A stretch of 62,564 nucleotides of DNA, from the NCBI GenBank assembly GCA_029577135.1, contig JARQPW010000015.1, positions 1-62,564 on the forward strand, written 5' to 3'. Positions within the stretch are counted from its first letter, which is position 1. Every line of letters starts with the position of its first letter. The position numbers and the translations under genes were made by a program. This document shows, in pieces, positions 39,960-49,066 of this stretch. The stretch comes from Acidimicrobiales bacterium. Lineage in GTDB: Bacteria; Actinomycetota; Acidimicrobiia; Acidimicrobiales; MedAcidi-G1. Under the pieces are notes generated by a model that did not search any database, was not told where the DNA came from, and saw nothing but the letters and a program-made list of their open reading frames with translations.

Positions 39960-42900
39960 TCACCCTCCTTCGACGCCCACCAGGTTGCCGAAGCGGTGGA
40001 GAGTCCGGCTGATGGACTGTTCCCGAAGGTACCAGCGCAGCTCGAGGCGACCGGAGGCCGTCACGGCCTCGTCGACCAGGTCGACCTCGGCGGCGATGGC
40101 GGCACGACGCACCTCGTCGCCGACGCTGCCGACGGTCCGGATGCGTCCGAACCGGTGGTCGGACAACGAGGCGGCGAAGGCGGCATCGTCCTCGTCGACC
40201 AGGCGGCTCACCCGTGGCTCGACGCCACATCGACGGGCAGCTGCGAGGACCCGGGCGACCTCGGTGTCGGTGGCGCCGACGCCGACGCGGACGAGCACGT
40301 CCGGATGCGACCGGTAGCGCAGAACGTTGGCCTCGCAGGACAGGTCGCTGGGATCGTGCCCGACGCCGTAGTGCTCGGCCCACCAGCGATCGTCGTCGGA
40401 CACGTGGCCAGCCAGGTCGGCGGCCGCTCCGAGGGGCCGCCAGGTGCCGAGTTGGAGCAGGTAGTCGAAGCCGCCGGCCTTGGCGCCGGGTCCGATCGAG
40501 GAGCGCTTCCAGCCGCCGAAGGGCTGGCGCCGGACGATGGCGCCGGTGATCGGTCGGTTGACGTAGGCGTTGCCCACCTCGACCCGCTCGAGCCAGTGGT
40601 CGACCTGCGCAGGGTCGAGCGTGTGGATGCCGCCGGTGAGGCCGTAGTCGACGGCGTTCTGGAGGTCGATGGCGGCGTCGAGGTCGGGAGCGGCCATCAG
40701 GCCGAGCACGGGGCCGAAGCACTCGGTGTGGTGGAAGGCCGAACCGGGCGCCACGCCGGCCTTGATGCCCGGCGTCCAGCAGCGACCCTCGTCGTCGAGC
40801 CGGCGGGGCTCGAGGAGCCAGTGCTCGCCGGGGGCGAGGGTGGTGAGGGCATCGGCCAGCTTCCCGGTGGCGGGACCGATCAGCGGCCCGAAGGTGGTCG
40901 CCGGGTCGGTGGCGGGGCCGACGACCAGCGAGGCGGCAGCGTCGACGACCTGCCGGAGGAACCGTTCGTCGTGGGCGACGCTGCCGACGAGAATCCCGAG
41001 GCTGGCGGCCGAGCACTTCTGGCCCTGGTGGCCGAAGGCGGACCGCACCAGGTCGGCGGCGGCGAGGTCCAGGTCGGCGCTGGGGGTGACGACCAGGGCG
41101 TTCTTGCCGCTGGTCTCGGCGAAGAGTCGCAGGTCGGGCCTCCATGAACGGAACAGGTCGGCCGTCTCGACACCTCCCGTGAGGATGACACCGTCGGCGG
41201 TGGTGACGAGGCGCCGCTTCACGTCGGCATCAGCCGTGTGGACGAAGCGGAGCAGGTCGGTGGGCACGCCGGCGGCCCAGCAGGCTTCGGCCACGATCTC
41301 GGCACACCGGCGGGTCCGGGACGCCGGCTTGAAGACGACGCCGTTACCGGCGGCGAGGGCGGCGACCACGCCCCCGCATGGGATGGCGACCGGGAAGTTC
41401 CACGGCGGGACGACGGCGACGACGCCGAGCGGCGTGAACTGGGCGGCGGCGACCCGCTCGAGTTCGAGGCAGCGCTCGGCGTACCAGCGGGCGAAGTCGA
41501 CGGCCTCGCTGACCTCCGGGTCGGCCTCTGGAAGGGTCTTGCCGGCCTCGTGCGCCATGGCCACGAGCAGGTCGTCGTGGCGGGCCATGAGTTCATCGGC
41601 CACGCGGCGCAGGACCTGGCGGCGCTCGGACGCCGATCGGGCCGACCAGGCCACCTGTGCAGCTCGCACCCCGGCGACCGTGGCGTCGATCTCGGCCACC
41701 GAGGTGGTGGCCGACGTCGCCGTCGGCGTGGGTCGTCGGTCAGACAGCGACGCCAACCACGTCCGGGTCGAGGCCATCGAGGGATCGGTGTCGGGCTGGT
41801 TGGCGAAGCCGATCTCGGGCACCTCGACGGGCTCGGCCCCGCGGCGGGGTTCCGTGCCGACGGCCCAGCGCATTGTCACGGCCTCGCTGAAGCGGTCGGC
41901 CTGCTCGGCAAACTCCGGCGTGCCGGGCCGGAGCGTGAAGAGGTGGCAGAGGAAGTTCTCGGGAGCGGCGTTCTCCTCGAGGCGTCGGAACAGGTAGCTG
42001 ATCGCCACGTCGAAGTCGTCACGCCCGACGATGGGCGTGTAGAGCAGCAGGCCGCCGGTGGCGTCGCGCACCGATCGCGCCTGGGCGGGCGCCATGCCCT
42101 GGAGCATCTCGAACTCGACCCGGTCGGCGACGTCGCGCTGCTCGGCCAGCAGGTGGGTCCAGGCCACGTCGAAGAGGTTGTGGCTGGCGAGGCCGATGCG
42201 CACGGCGTCGGCGTGTCCGGGACGCAACACCCAGTCGACGCAGCGCTTGTAGTTGGCGTCGACCTCGGCCTTGGTGGTGTAGGGCGCCTGGGCCCAGCCG
42301 TGAACCTCGGCGTCGACGCGCTCCATCGCCAGGTTGGCGCCCTTGACCAGGCGGACCTTGATTCCGACCCCGCCGGCGGCACGACGGCCCTCCGCCCACC
42401 CCGTGAGCCGTCGCAGGGCGTCGAACGAGTCGGGCAGGTACGCCTGCAGCACGATGCCGGCCTCGAGGCCGAGCAGTTCGGGCTCGTCGAGCAGTTCGGT
42501 GAACGCCCGGATGGTGAGCTCGAGGTCCCGGTACTCCTCCATGTCGAGGTTCACGAAGGTGGGTGGCGACGACGCCATTGCCCTCTGGTAGAGCACGCGG
42601 AGCCGGTCCTTGATGCGCTCGGTGGTGTGGTCGAAGGCCCAGAGGTTGATCTGGCTGGCGATGGCCGAGACCTTGATCGACACGTAGTCGACTTCGGGGT
42701 CGTCGATCAGCCGGAGGGTCTGCTCGAAGCGCCGCTCGGCCTCGCCGTCCCCGAGCACGGCCTCGCCCAACAGGTTGACGTTGAGTGCGTAGCCCTCGGA
42801 CCGACGCTCGGCCAGGTGTGCACGACGCCGCTCGGGTTCGGCATCGACGACGAGGTGGCCGACCATGCCGCGCATGCGGCGGCGGGCCAGCGGCATGACG

Positions 42901-43268
42901 AGGGCCGGCAGCAGTGGAGCGAGACGGGCGCCTAGGCGTAGGGCCAGACGGTCGAGTGGGCCGAGGAAGCCGGGGAGGTCACCGGCCGCGACGAGGTGGG
43001 CCAGTTCGCGGGCGGCCGCACGGTCGTCGCGGTGGCGGACGACCCGGTCGACGAACCGCATCGTGAAGGCCACGCCGTCTGGGTCGGCGATGAGCCCGGC
43101 GAGCCGGTCACCGAGGGCCCGCTCGTCACGGGTCTCGTCGGCACCGGCCGCGTTGATCCAGTGGGCGACGAGGACGACGGCGTCCTCGGCGAGGCGGCCG
43201 GCCTCGTCGGAGGCGTCGATGCCGGGCCGGGCGTCGTCCGACGGGTGCGCGGCGGTCGTCTCGGGCAT
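39960..43268 (-). CDS. putA: Bifunctional proline dehydrogenase / P5C dehydrogenase
   Basis: A 1102-residue PutA that converts proline to glutamate. The N-terminal two-fifths is the FAD proline dehydrogenase barrel (SIKVSAIASQINLWAF; VGIKVRLVKGANLAMER; IGLASHNLFD). The ALDH half has PPWNFPVAIPCGG, FAETSGKN and catalytic Cys752 in GQKCSAAS. A C-terminal extension of roughly 130 residues (from DLSCEANVLRYR) matches the longer PutA class with an ALDH-like tail. There is no ribbon-helix-helix domain at the N-terminus, so it is not its own repressor; the divergent PAS-AraC gene is the likely regulator. Starts at MPETTAAH, ATG 43268. Confidence 0.95.
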   Translation of the reverse strand: MPETTAAHPSDDARPGIDASDEAGRLAEDAVVLVAHWINAAGADETRDERALGDRLAGLIADPDGVAFTMRFVDRVVRHRDDRAAARELAHLVAAGDLPGFLGPLDRLALRLGARLAPLLPALVMPLARRRMRGMVGHLVVDAEPERRRAHLAERRSEGYALNVNLLGEAVLGDGEAERRFEQTLRLIDDPEVDYVSIKVSAIASQINLWAFDHTTERIKDRLRVLYQRAMASSPPTFVNLDMEEYRDLELTIRAFTELLDEPELLGLEAGIVLQAYLPDSFDALRRLTGWAEGRRAAGGVGIKVRLVKGANLAMERVDAEVHGWAQAPYTTKAEVDANYKRCVDWVLRPGHADAVRIGLASHNLFDVAWTHLLAEQRDVADRVEFEMLQGMAPAQARSVRDATGGLLLYTPIVGRDDFDVAISYLFRRLEENAAPENFLCHLFTLRPGTPEFAEQADRFSEAVTMRWAVGTEPRRGAEPVEVPEIGFANQPDTDPSMASTRTWLASLSDRRPTPTATSATTSVAEIDATVAGVRAAQVAWSARSASERRQVLRRVADELMARHDDLLVAMAHEAGKTLPEADPEVSEAVDFARWYAERCLELERVAAAQFTPLGVVAVVPPWNFPVAIPCGGVVAALAAGNGVVFKPASRTRRCAEIVAEACWAAGVPTDLLRFVHTADADVKRRLVTTADGVILTGGVETADLFRSWRPDLRLFAETSGKNALVVTPSADLDLAAADLVRSAFGHQGQKCSAASLGILVGSVAHDERFLRQVVDAAASLVVGPATDPATTFGPLIGPATGKLADALTTLAPGEHWLLEPRRLDDEGRCWTPGIKAGVAPGSAFHHTECFGPVLGLMAAPDLDAAIDLQNAVDYGLTGGIHTLDPAQVDHWLERVEVGNAYVNRPITGAIVRRQPFGGWKRSSIGPGAKAGGFDYLLQLGTWRPLGAAADLAGHVSDDDRWWAEHYGVGHDPSDLSCEANVLRYRSHPDVLVRVGVGATDTEVARVLAAARRCGVEPRVSRLVDEDDAAFAASLSDHRFGRIRTVGSVGDEVRRAAIAAEVDLVDEAVTASGRLELRWYLREQSISRTLHRFGNLVGVEGG

Positions 43269-43304
43269 GCCCCCAGTCTGAGGGAGCAGCCGCCCGGCGT
43301 CTTG

Positions 43305-43310
43305 TACGAT
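43305..43310 (+). promoter_or_regulatory. -10 element suggesting a leaderless PAS-AraC transcript
   Basis: TACGAT ends 10 nt before ATG 43321, and no Shine-Dalgarno precedes the ATG. An initiation point at or next to the A of the ATG is therefore plausible. The 52-bp gap must also hold the putA promoter. Confidence 0.4.
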
Positions 43311-43320
43311 CGGGGCCCTG

Positions 43321-44082
43321 ATGGCGTCCGAATCGGACAATTCGGCCCTGCCCGCACCTGATCACGGGTCGACCGGGGCGATCCAGCCCCTGCTGGAACT
43401 CTTCGACTCGCTGCCCCAGGTCATGTTCTGCATGAAGGGCGTCGATGGCCGTTACCTCGCCGTGAACGACGCCTTCGTCCGCCGGTCGGGTCGCCGGTCG
43501 AAGCGCGACGTCCTCGGCGCACGGGCGACCGACCTCTTCCCCGCACCCCTGGCGGAGCGCTACGAGGAACAGGACGGGGCCGTCTTCGCCGGCGGCGAAC
43601 CCCTCCGGGACGAACTCGAACTGATCCGTCGGCCCGACGGCTCGTTCGGCTGGTACCTCACGATGAAGTTGCCGGTCGAGGAGGACGGCCACGTCACGGC
43701 GCTCGTGAGCGTGAGCCGCGACCTGGCGACGCCCAGTGACGAGAGGATCGCCCTCGAGGCACTGACCCGGGTCGTCGAACTCGTCCAGGCCCGCCTCGGT
43801 GAGCCGCTGAGGGTGGCCGACCTGGCCGGGGCGGCCGACTGCTCCGAGGCGCAACTGGAGCGCCGCATGAAGAAGGTGTTCGGCCTGACGGCCACGCAGT
43901 ACGTACTGCGGGTCCGGGTCGAACGCGCCACCGAGATGCTCACCGGCACCGACGACCCGATCGCGGTGATCGCGACGACCTGCGGGTTCTACGACCAGGC
44001 CGGCTTCACGAGGCAGTTCGCCCGGCTGGCCGGCGAGACCCCGGCCCGCTTCCGGGCGTCGCATTCGAACCAGGCGCCGTAG
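43321..44082 (+). CDS. PAS domain AraC-type transcriptional regulator
   Basis: A 253-residue protein. A PAS domain (about 25-135: LFDSLPQVMFCMKGVDGRYLAVNDAFV...RRPDGSFGWYLTMKLPV) is joined to an AraC double HTH (145-250: LRVADLAGAADCSEAQLERRMKKVFGLTATQYVLRVRV...IATTCGFYDQAGFTRQFARLAG). It is divergent from putA with 52 bp between, which makes it the likely activator of proline catabolism. It could sense a ligand or redox state through PAS. Confidence 0.9.
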   Translation: MASESDNSALPAPDHGSTGAIQPLLELFDSLPQVMFCMKGVDGRYLAVNDAFVRRSGRRSKRDVLGARATDLFPAPLAERYEEQDGAVFAGGEPLRDELELIRRPDGSFGWYLTMKLPVEEDGHVTALVSVSRDLATPSDERIALEALTRVVELVQARLGEPLRVADLAGAADCSEAQLERRMKKVFGLTATQYVLRVRVERATEMLTGTDDPIAVIATTCGFYDQAGFTRQFARLAGETPARFRASHSNQAP

Positions 44083-45261
44083 TCAGTCGCCGGGGTCGCC
44101 CCGGATCTCGTCGCCGTGCTCGTCGTTGCGGGGCGGCGGCCGCCGGACACTGGGTGGTGTGGCGGACAGGCCGATCGGCGAGCGCACCGAGCGGAAGGCC
44201 CCCTCGCCTCCACCGAGCATGTCGACCGGGTCCAGCCCGAGCGCTTCGGCAGTGGCGAAGGCCGAGCGGACGTCGTTGATCGGGCCGGCAGGTATGCGGG
44301 CAGCCTGTAGTCGCCCGACCCACTCGTCGACGGTGCCGGAGGCCAGGACCTCCTCGATCTCGGCGGCCAGGGCCTCGACGTTGGCCACCCGACCCTCGTT
44401 GGCAGCGAACCTCGGGTCGTTGCACCATTCGGGTCGCCCGAGCACGTCGGCGAACCGCTTCCACAGCACGGGGCTGGCGGCCGCCACGGCGACCATCCCG
44501 TCGGCGGCTCGGTACGGCTCGTAGGGGGCGATGGAGGGGTGGCGGTTGCCGTGCCGGCCGGGATCGACGTCGGCGGCGACGTGGGCGCTGCCCACGTTGA
44601 GGAGGCCTGCCAGGGCAGACTGCATCAGCGAGACCTCGACGTGCTGGCCGAGGCCGGTCTCCCGACGCTCCTCGACGGCGGCCAGGATGCCGATGGCGGC
44701 GTAGAGGCCGGTGAGCTTGTCAACCACGGCCGAACCGACCTTGGAGGGCCCGCCGTCGACCTCGCCGGTGACGTGCATGAGCCCGCTCATGGCCTGGACG
44801 AGGAAGTCGTAGCCCGCCAGCTCGCTGCCGGGGCCGGTGCTGCCGAAGCCGGTGACGGAACAGGTGATGACGCCGGGGTGTTCGGCGGCCAGGGATCCGC
44901 GGTCGAGCCCGAAGCGGGCCATCGTGCCGGGGCGGAAGTTGTCGACCACGACATCGGCACCGAGGGCGATGCGGCGGGCCACGGCCAGGTCGTCCGGCTG
45001 GCCCAGGTCGAGGGCGACGGAGCGCTTGTTGCGGTTGACGGTCAGGTAGTAGGTGCTGGTCGGGCCGTCGCCGTCGTCCCACCACGGCGGGCCCCAGGTG
45101 CGGGTGTCGTCGCCAACCCCGGGCTGTTCGACCTTGATGACGTCGGCGCCGAGGTCGCCGAGCACCATCGTGGCGAGCGGGCCGGCCAGGACCCGACTGA
45201 AGTCGGCGACGCGGAGGTGGCCGAGGGCGCCGCGCGCCGAACGCTCGTCGAAGGGGGCCAT
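44083..45261 (-). CDS. Family III CoA-transferase (CaiB/Frc-like)
   Basis: A 392-residue CaiB/BaiF CoA-transferase: VADFSRVLAGPLATMVLGDLGADVIKVEQP, NRNKRSVALDL, and GYDFLVQAMSGLM with Asp152 at the position of the family nucleophile. GQHVEVSLMQSAL and IPAGPINDV complete the fold. It moves CoA between an acyl-CoA and a carboxylate; the partner acids are unknown. It is third in an operon after the C45 hydrolase and GNAT genes and abuts the AraC gene end to end. Confidence 0.92.
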   Translation of the reverse strand: MAPFDERSARGALGHLRVADFSRVLAGPLATMVLGDLGADVIKVEQPGVGDDTRTWGPPWWDDGDGPTSTYYLTVNRNKRSVALDLGQPDDLAVARRIALGADVVVDNFRPGTMARFGLDRGSLAAEHPGVITCSVTGFGSTGPGSELAGYDFLVQAMSGLMHVTGEVDGGPSKVGSAVVDKLTGLYAAIGILAAVEERRETGLGQHVEVSLMQSALAGLLNVGSAHVAADVDPGRHGNRHPSIAPYEPYRAADGMVAVAAASPVLWKRFADVLGRPEWCNDPRFAANEGRVANVEALAAEIEEVLASGTVDEWVGRLQAARIPAGPINDVRSAFATAEALGLDPVDMLGGGEGAFRSVRSPIGLSATPPSVRRPPPRNDEHGDEIRGDPGD

Positions 45262-45286
45262 GGCGGTCAGTCTGCCGAGGTGGCGT

Positions 45287-45931
45287 TCACGCCCGGTCCG
45301 GAAGGTCCGGATTCCTCCACACGATCAGGACGGCGTTGTTCCCGACGGCGGGGTCGTCCATGTAGTCGGGGATGGCGCCCAGGACTTCGAAGCCGTTCTT
45401 GAGTTGGAAGCTCAGCGTCGGGTCGTAGAGCTCGCCGGCAACGACCTTCTCGACGTACTCGTCGGCGGACATCTCGTGGATGTGGTCCTTGTAGCCGGGG
45501 ATCACGCCACCGGCCACGATCCCCGCCTTGGCGAACCGTCGGACCAGGTCCTTGCGGCGAATGTAGAGCTGGTGGCCGATGCCGAGCCGCCGGTACCCGG
45601 AGTCGACGGCGATGGTGATGCCGTAGTACCAGTCGCCGTCGGTCGAATGGTTGCCGCACGAGTTCTCGCCGATGAGGTCGTCGAGCGAGTGGTGGGGGTC
45701 GTCGAAGTCGAAGTCGATGAAGATCCCGATGCCCATGCCGACGGGACAGCCGTCGTGGAGCGCAACGAAGCCGCCCTCGGGGAACGTGTCGCAGTAGACC
45801 TCGATTTCCTCGGGGTTCAGCAGATCTTCGATGCCGGCCGTGGGGAATGCCGCCCGCTCGATGGCCGCCAGTTCGATGGACCATTCGGCGCGGATCTGTT
45901 CGTAGGTGATGTCCTCGGCGGTGGCGACCAC
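45287..45931 (-). CDS. GNAT family N-acetyltransferase
   Basis: A 214-residue protein with an acetyl-CoA site in AVDSGYRRLGIGHQLYIRRKDLVRRF (R-R-x-G-I-G). GGFVALHDGCPVGMGIGIFIDF forms the preceding strands. The C-terminal part (FQLKNGFEVLGAIPDYMDDPAVG) closes the fold. It acts on an unknown amine. GTG 45931 is preceded by AGGA; it lies 10 nt after the C45 hydrolase gene, 25 nt before the CoA-transferase. Confidence 0.82.
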   Translation of the reverse strand: MVATAEDITYEQIRAEWSIELAAIERAAFPTAGIEDLLNPEEIEVYCDTFPEGGFVALHDGCPVGMGIGIFIDFDFDDPHHSLDDLIGENSCGNHSTDGDWYYGITIAVDSGYRRLGIGHQLYIRRKDLVRRFAKAGIVAGGVIPGYKDHIHEMSADEYVEKVVAGELYDPTLSFQLKNGFEVLGAIPDYMDDPAVGNNAVLIVWRNPDLPDRA

Positions 45932-45941
45932 GGCGTCCTGT

Positions 45942-47033
45942 TCAGTCCGGGAACGGTACGTTGACGTAGTCGTTGTGACGGGGCACGCCCCACACTGCCC
46001 AGAAGTCCCGGGTGCGTGGGCGCATGACCACGGCGCCGCTGGACTCGATGTGGTGGGTGTCGTCGGACTCGCGGCAGATCGAGTCGGGGTCGCGGGTGAT
46101 CGCCATGCAGTCTTCGGCGGTGATGCCGTAGTGGTCGAGCAGGCCGACCGCCCGCTCGAGCCGGCGGGCCGAGTTGGCCTCGAGGTCGGCGGGACGTGGG
46201 GCCTGCACGGCGGTGGCCTCGTCCCAGATGGTGTGGTTGGTGTGGACCAGGGCCTCGCCGTCGAGCCTGAGCCAGGGACGGGCGGTCGGCATGCCCTCGA
46301 CCATGTAGCCGCTGCCGTCGGCGTCGAACAGGAGGTAGCTGTGGGCACCGGCCAGGTCGGCACCCAGCACCACCTCGAGGGCCTCGGCGGCGCTGGACCG
46401 GAGGAGCGCATCGCGGACGACTGTCGGCCAGGTGACGCCGGTGGTGCCGTCGATGCCGGTGAGGTTGTTGATGCCGACGCAGACGCCGGCCTCGTTCATG
46501 CCGATCTGGCCGAGGCAGCCGGTGGTGCTGAAGACGAGTGCTGCGGGCCCGTCGTCGGGGCGGACGCGGAGCAGGACCACGTGCTCGGTGGCCGAGTCGT
46601 GCATGTCCCAGGTCTGGGCGTAGAAGCCGGCACCGTCGGCCCGGGCATCGGGGACGACGAATGCGGTGCAGTCGTCCTCGACCACCCCGGCGGGGTGGCG
46701 ACCGCCGATCGCGGCGCGGACGGTGTCGACGAAGTCGGTGAAGCCACCGACCACGATGGCCTCGGCGAGTGTGATGCCGGCGCCCTCGGCCATGCCGCAC
46801 ATTTCCTCGTGGAGTGCCGGCGAATGCGCCTCGTGGGCGGGGATGCAATCCTCGGCGAGCGCCAGGACGCCGTCGCGGTCGAGCGACCCACCACTCCAGT
46901 CGCCGGAGCCGGCCAGGCGGACGCGCTCGTCGGCGTAGGCGCGGATCTCGTCGGCGTAGGCGGTGCCGTGGGCATCCCCCATGGCCGCCGGACTGCCGGC
47001 AAGGTCCAAAACGCGAAGGGTCGAACGCTTCAT
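45942..47033 (-). CDS. C45-type Ntn hydrolase (acyltransferase/linear amide hydrolase)
   Basis: A 363-residue protein of the C45 peptidase / isopenicillin N acyltransferase group. EDDCTAFVV holds Cys122, the expected nucleophile exposed by self-cleavage, and FSTTGCLGQIGMNEAGVCVGINNL is the conserved core. TNHTIWDEA and the end region supply further pocket residues. Relatives hydrolyse or form amide bonds of small acyl-amines or acyl-peptides. ATG 47033 starts with MKRSTLRVLDL; the longer frame reads into promoter DNA. It leads an operon with GNAT and CoA-transferase genes. Confidence 0.85.
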   Translation of the reverse strand: MKRSTLRVLDLAGSPAAMGDAHGTAYADEIRAYADERVRLAGSGDWSGGSLDRDGVLALAEDCIPAHEAHSPALHEEMCGMAEGAGITLAEAIVVGGFTDFVDTVRAAIGGRHPAGVVEDDCTAFVVPDARADGAGFYAQTWDMHDSATEHVVLLRVRPDDGPAALVFSTTGCLGQIGMNEAGVCVGINNLTGIDGTTGVTWPTVVRDALLRSSAAEALEVVLGADLAGAHSYLLFDADGSGYMVEGMPTARPWLRLDGEALVHTNHTIWDEATAVQAPRPADLEANSARRLERAVGLLDHYGITAEDCMAITRDPDSICRESDDTHHIESSGAVVMRPRTRDFWAVWGVPRHNDYVNVPFPD

Positions 47034-47096
47034 AGTCGGCAGCCTCGCGCAAGGGCTGGCAAGGTGCAAGAGATTCCGTCGCTTTTTCTCTCCATG

Positions 47097-47111
47097 CAAT
47101 GGATTTCATTG
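47097..47111. promoter_or_regulatory. Inverted repeat in the C45-psuG divergent region
   Basis: CAATG-GATTT-CATTG, with perfect 5-bp arms, in an AT-richer patch between the C45 hydrolase gene and psuG. It is a candidate operator for one or both genes. Confidence 0.3.
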
Positions 47112-47187
47112 TCACTGATCCAAATATCGACGGTTTCCGTCGGACCCGGCGGTGTCGGCAGGCCGCCAAGTGCGGCACAATGGCCTC

Positions 47188-48096
47188 ATGGACGATCCCC
47201 TGCGCCTCGCCGACGAGGTCGTCGACGCCCTGGCCGGCGGACGACCCGTCGTGGCCCTCGAGTCCACGATCATCGCCCATGGGATGCCCCATCCCCGCAA
47301 TGTCGAGACGGCGCTCACCCTCGAGGCCATCGTGCGGTCCGGGGGCGCCGTGCCGGCCACCGTCGCCCTGGTCGACGGCCTGTTCCGGGTGGGGTTGTCC
47401 GACGACGAGCTCGAACGACTCGGCAGCTCGGAACAGGTGTCCAAGGTCTCCCTCCGGGACGTGGGAGCCGTGCTGGCCTCGGTTGGGCTGGGTGCGACCA
47501 CCGTGGCCGCCACGATGTTCGCCGCCCACCGGGCCGGCATCCGGGTCTTCGCCACCGGTGGAATCGGCGGGGTGCACCGGGGCGACGGCAGCGACGCCTC
47601 CGCCGACCTGACGGCCCTCGGCCGCTTTCCCGTGGCGGTGGTGTGTGCCGGTGCCAAGGCGGTGCTCGACCTGCCCCACACCCTTGAGGCGCTCGAGACC
47701 CTCGGCGTGCCAGTCCTCGGCTGGCGCACCGACGCCTTCCCCGAGTTCTGGACCAGGGGCGGCGACCTGCCTGTGAGCGCGAGGGTCGATGATGCGGCCC
47801 ACGCCGCCGGCGTGCTCGACGCCCACTGGTCGGCCGGACTCACCACGGGTGCCGTCCTCGGCGTCCCGATCCCCGGCGACCACGAGGCCGACCGGGCGCT
47901 GATCGAAACGGCCATCACCGACGGCCTGGCCGCCACCGACGCAGCCGGAATCACCGGCAACGAGGTCACGCCGTTCCTGTTGGCCCACATTGCCGACGCC
48001 ACCGGCGGCGCCAGCCTCGACGCCAACGTGGCCCTCGTGCAGGAGAACACCCGCGTGGCCACCGAGGTGGCCGTCGCCCTCGCAGCTACCAGGTGA
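47188..48096 (+). CDS. psuG: Pseudouridine-5'-phosphate glycosidase
   Basis: A 302-residue PsuG that splits pseudouridine 5'-phosphate into uracil and ribose 5-phosphate. Diagnostic segments are VALESTIIAHGMPHPRNVETA (about 21-41), GATTVAATMFAAHRAGIRVFATGGIGGVHRG (about 96-126), CAGAKAVLDLPHTLEALET and LLAHIADATGGASLDANVALVQENTRVA. The kinase partner (psuK), usually adjacent, is not in the window. It overlaps the convergent propeller gene by 11 nt. Confidence 0.94.
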   Translation: MDDPLRLADEVVDALAGGRPVVALESTIIAHGMPHPRNVETALTLEAIVRSGGAVPATVALVDGLFRVGLSDDELERLGSSEQVSKVSLRDVGAVLASVGLGATTVAATMFAAHRAGIRVFATGGIGGVHRGDGSDASADLTALGRFPVAVVCAGAKAVLDLPHTLEALETLGVPVLGWRTDAFPEFWTRGGDLPVSARVDDAAHAAGVLDAHWSAGLTTGAVLGVPIPGDHEADRALIETAITDGLAATDAAGITGNEVTPFLLAHIADATGGASLDANVALVQENTRVATEVAVALAATR

Positions 48097-49066
48097 CCTC
48101 GGCGACTCCGATGCCTGCTTCCCCGGCCACGGCGTAGAAGAGGAACGTCCGGCCACCGTCCTCGAACAGGGCCGGATCGCGCAACTGGTTGACCGGCCCG
48201 TCGGCCGCACCCCGGATCGACGGTGCGACCGGAAGGTCGGCACCCTCCCATGCCCGCTCCGGCCGCAGCACATCGACGGACTCGGATGCCCGCCACGTCG
48301 CCCAGTCGCCGTCGAGTTCGACCGTCGAGTGGAGGATCGCCTCCGGGGCGTCGCCGACCCGCGTCCAGAACACGTGCAACACGCCATCGCGCACAGACAC
48401 GGCCGAGTGGCGCATCTCGGGTTCGAACAGGGTCGGCCCCTGTTCCCATCCCCCACGTCCGTCGGCCGAGCGGTAGGCGACGCCGGGCATCGCGAGCGCA
48501 TATGTCGCCCCGTCGTGCCGGAACGCCCGGAGGTAGGTGTGTGGAACCTCCCCGGGCAGCACGCGGAACCTGACCCCGTCCGTCGAGACGGCCACCTTCG
48601 AGACCTGTCGTCCCAGCCCCGCCAGGCCGTGGAAGTAGCAGACCACCTCGCCCGCCGCCTCGTCGACGTGGACGTCGGGCGAGGCCACGTGCGGGATGGT
48701 CAGGTCGCCACGCAGGTCGATCGGCATCCGGTCGATGCCGAGGGCGGCCTCGTAGCGGGCCCGGATCGCCGCCAACTGCTCGTCGGAGACCTCGGGCGGT
48801 TCGGTCGGGAGCCCCGAGTCGGCAAGGTGGAGCGTCCCCGGCGGGTGGACGGTCCACGGGCCGGTGACCTCGTCGGCGAATGCCAGCCGGATGTGGGCGC
48901 CCTTGTGGTCCGCGAAGTAGAGGTACAGGCGCCCCAACGGCTCCTCGACCCAGCCGGGGACGCGCAGCACCGACGGACCCTGGATGTTGGTGCCGATGCC
49001 CGGGTGGCTGTCCGGGCCGACGATCGGAGCGTCGACCAGTCGGATGGCCGAAGGCCGTCCGGTCAT
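48086..49066 (-). CDS. GH43/five-bladed beta-propeller-like protein
   Basis: A 326-residue protein with repeated blade motifs seen in glycosyl hydrolase families 43/32/68: GPSVLRVPGWVEEPLGRLYLYFADHKGAHIRLAFADEVTGPW, then SPDVHVDEAAGEVVCYFHG, then RHSAVSVRDGVLHVFWTRVGD and LRDPALFEDGGRTFLFYAVAGE. It may be a glycosidase-like or sugar-binding protein; I cannot name the substrate or confirm the acidic triad. Last gene of a five-gene operon, started by ATGA overlap. Confidence 0.7.
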   Translation of the reverse strand: MTGRPSAIRLVDAPIVGPDSHPGIGTNIQGPSVLRVPGWVEEPLGRLYLYFADHKGAHIRLAFADEVTGPWTVHPPGTLHLADSGLPTEPPEVSDEQLAAIRARYEAALGIDRMPIDLRGDLTIPHVASPDVHVDEAAGEVVCYFHGLAGLGRQVSKVAVSTDGVRFRVLPGEVPHTYLRAFRHDGATYALAMPGVAYRSADGRGGWEQGPTLFEPEMRHSAVSVRDGVLHVFWTRVGDAPEAILHSTVELDGDWATWRASESVDVLRPERAWEGADLPVAPSIRGAADGPVNQLRDPALFEDGGRTFLFYAVAGEAGIGVAEVTW

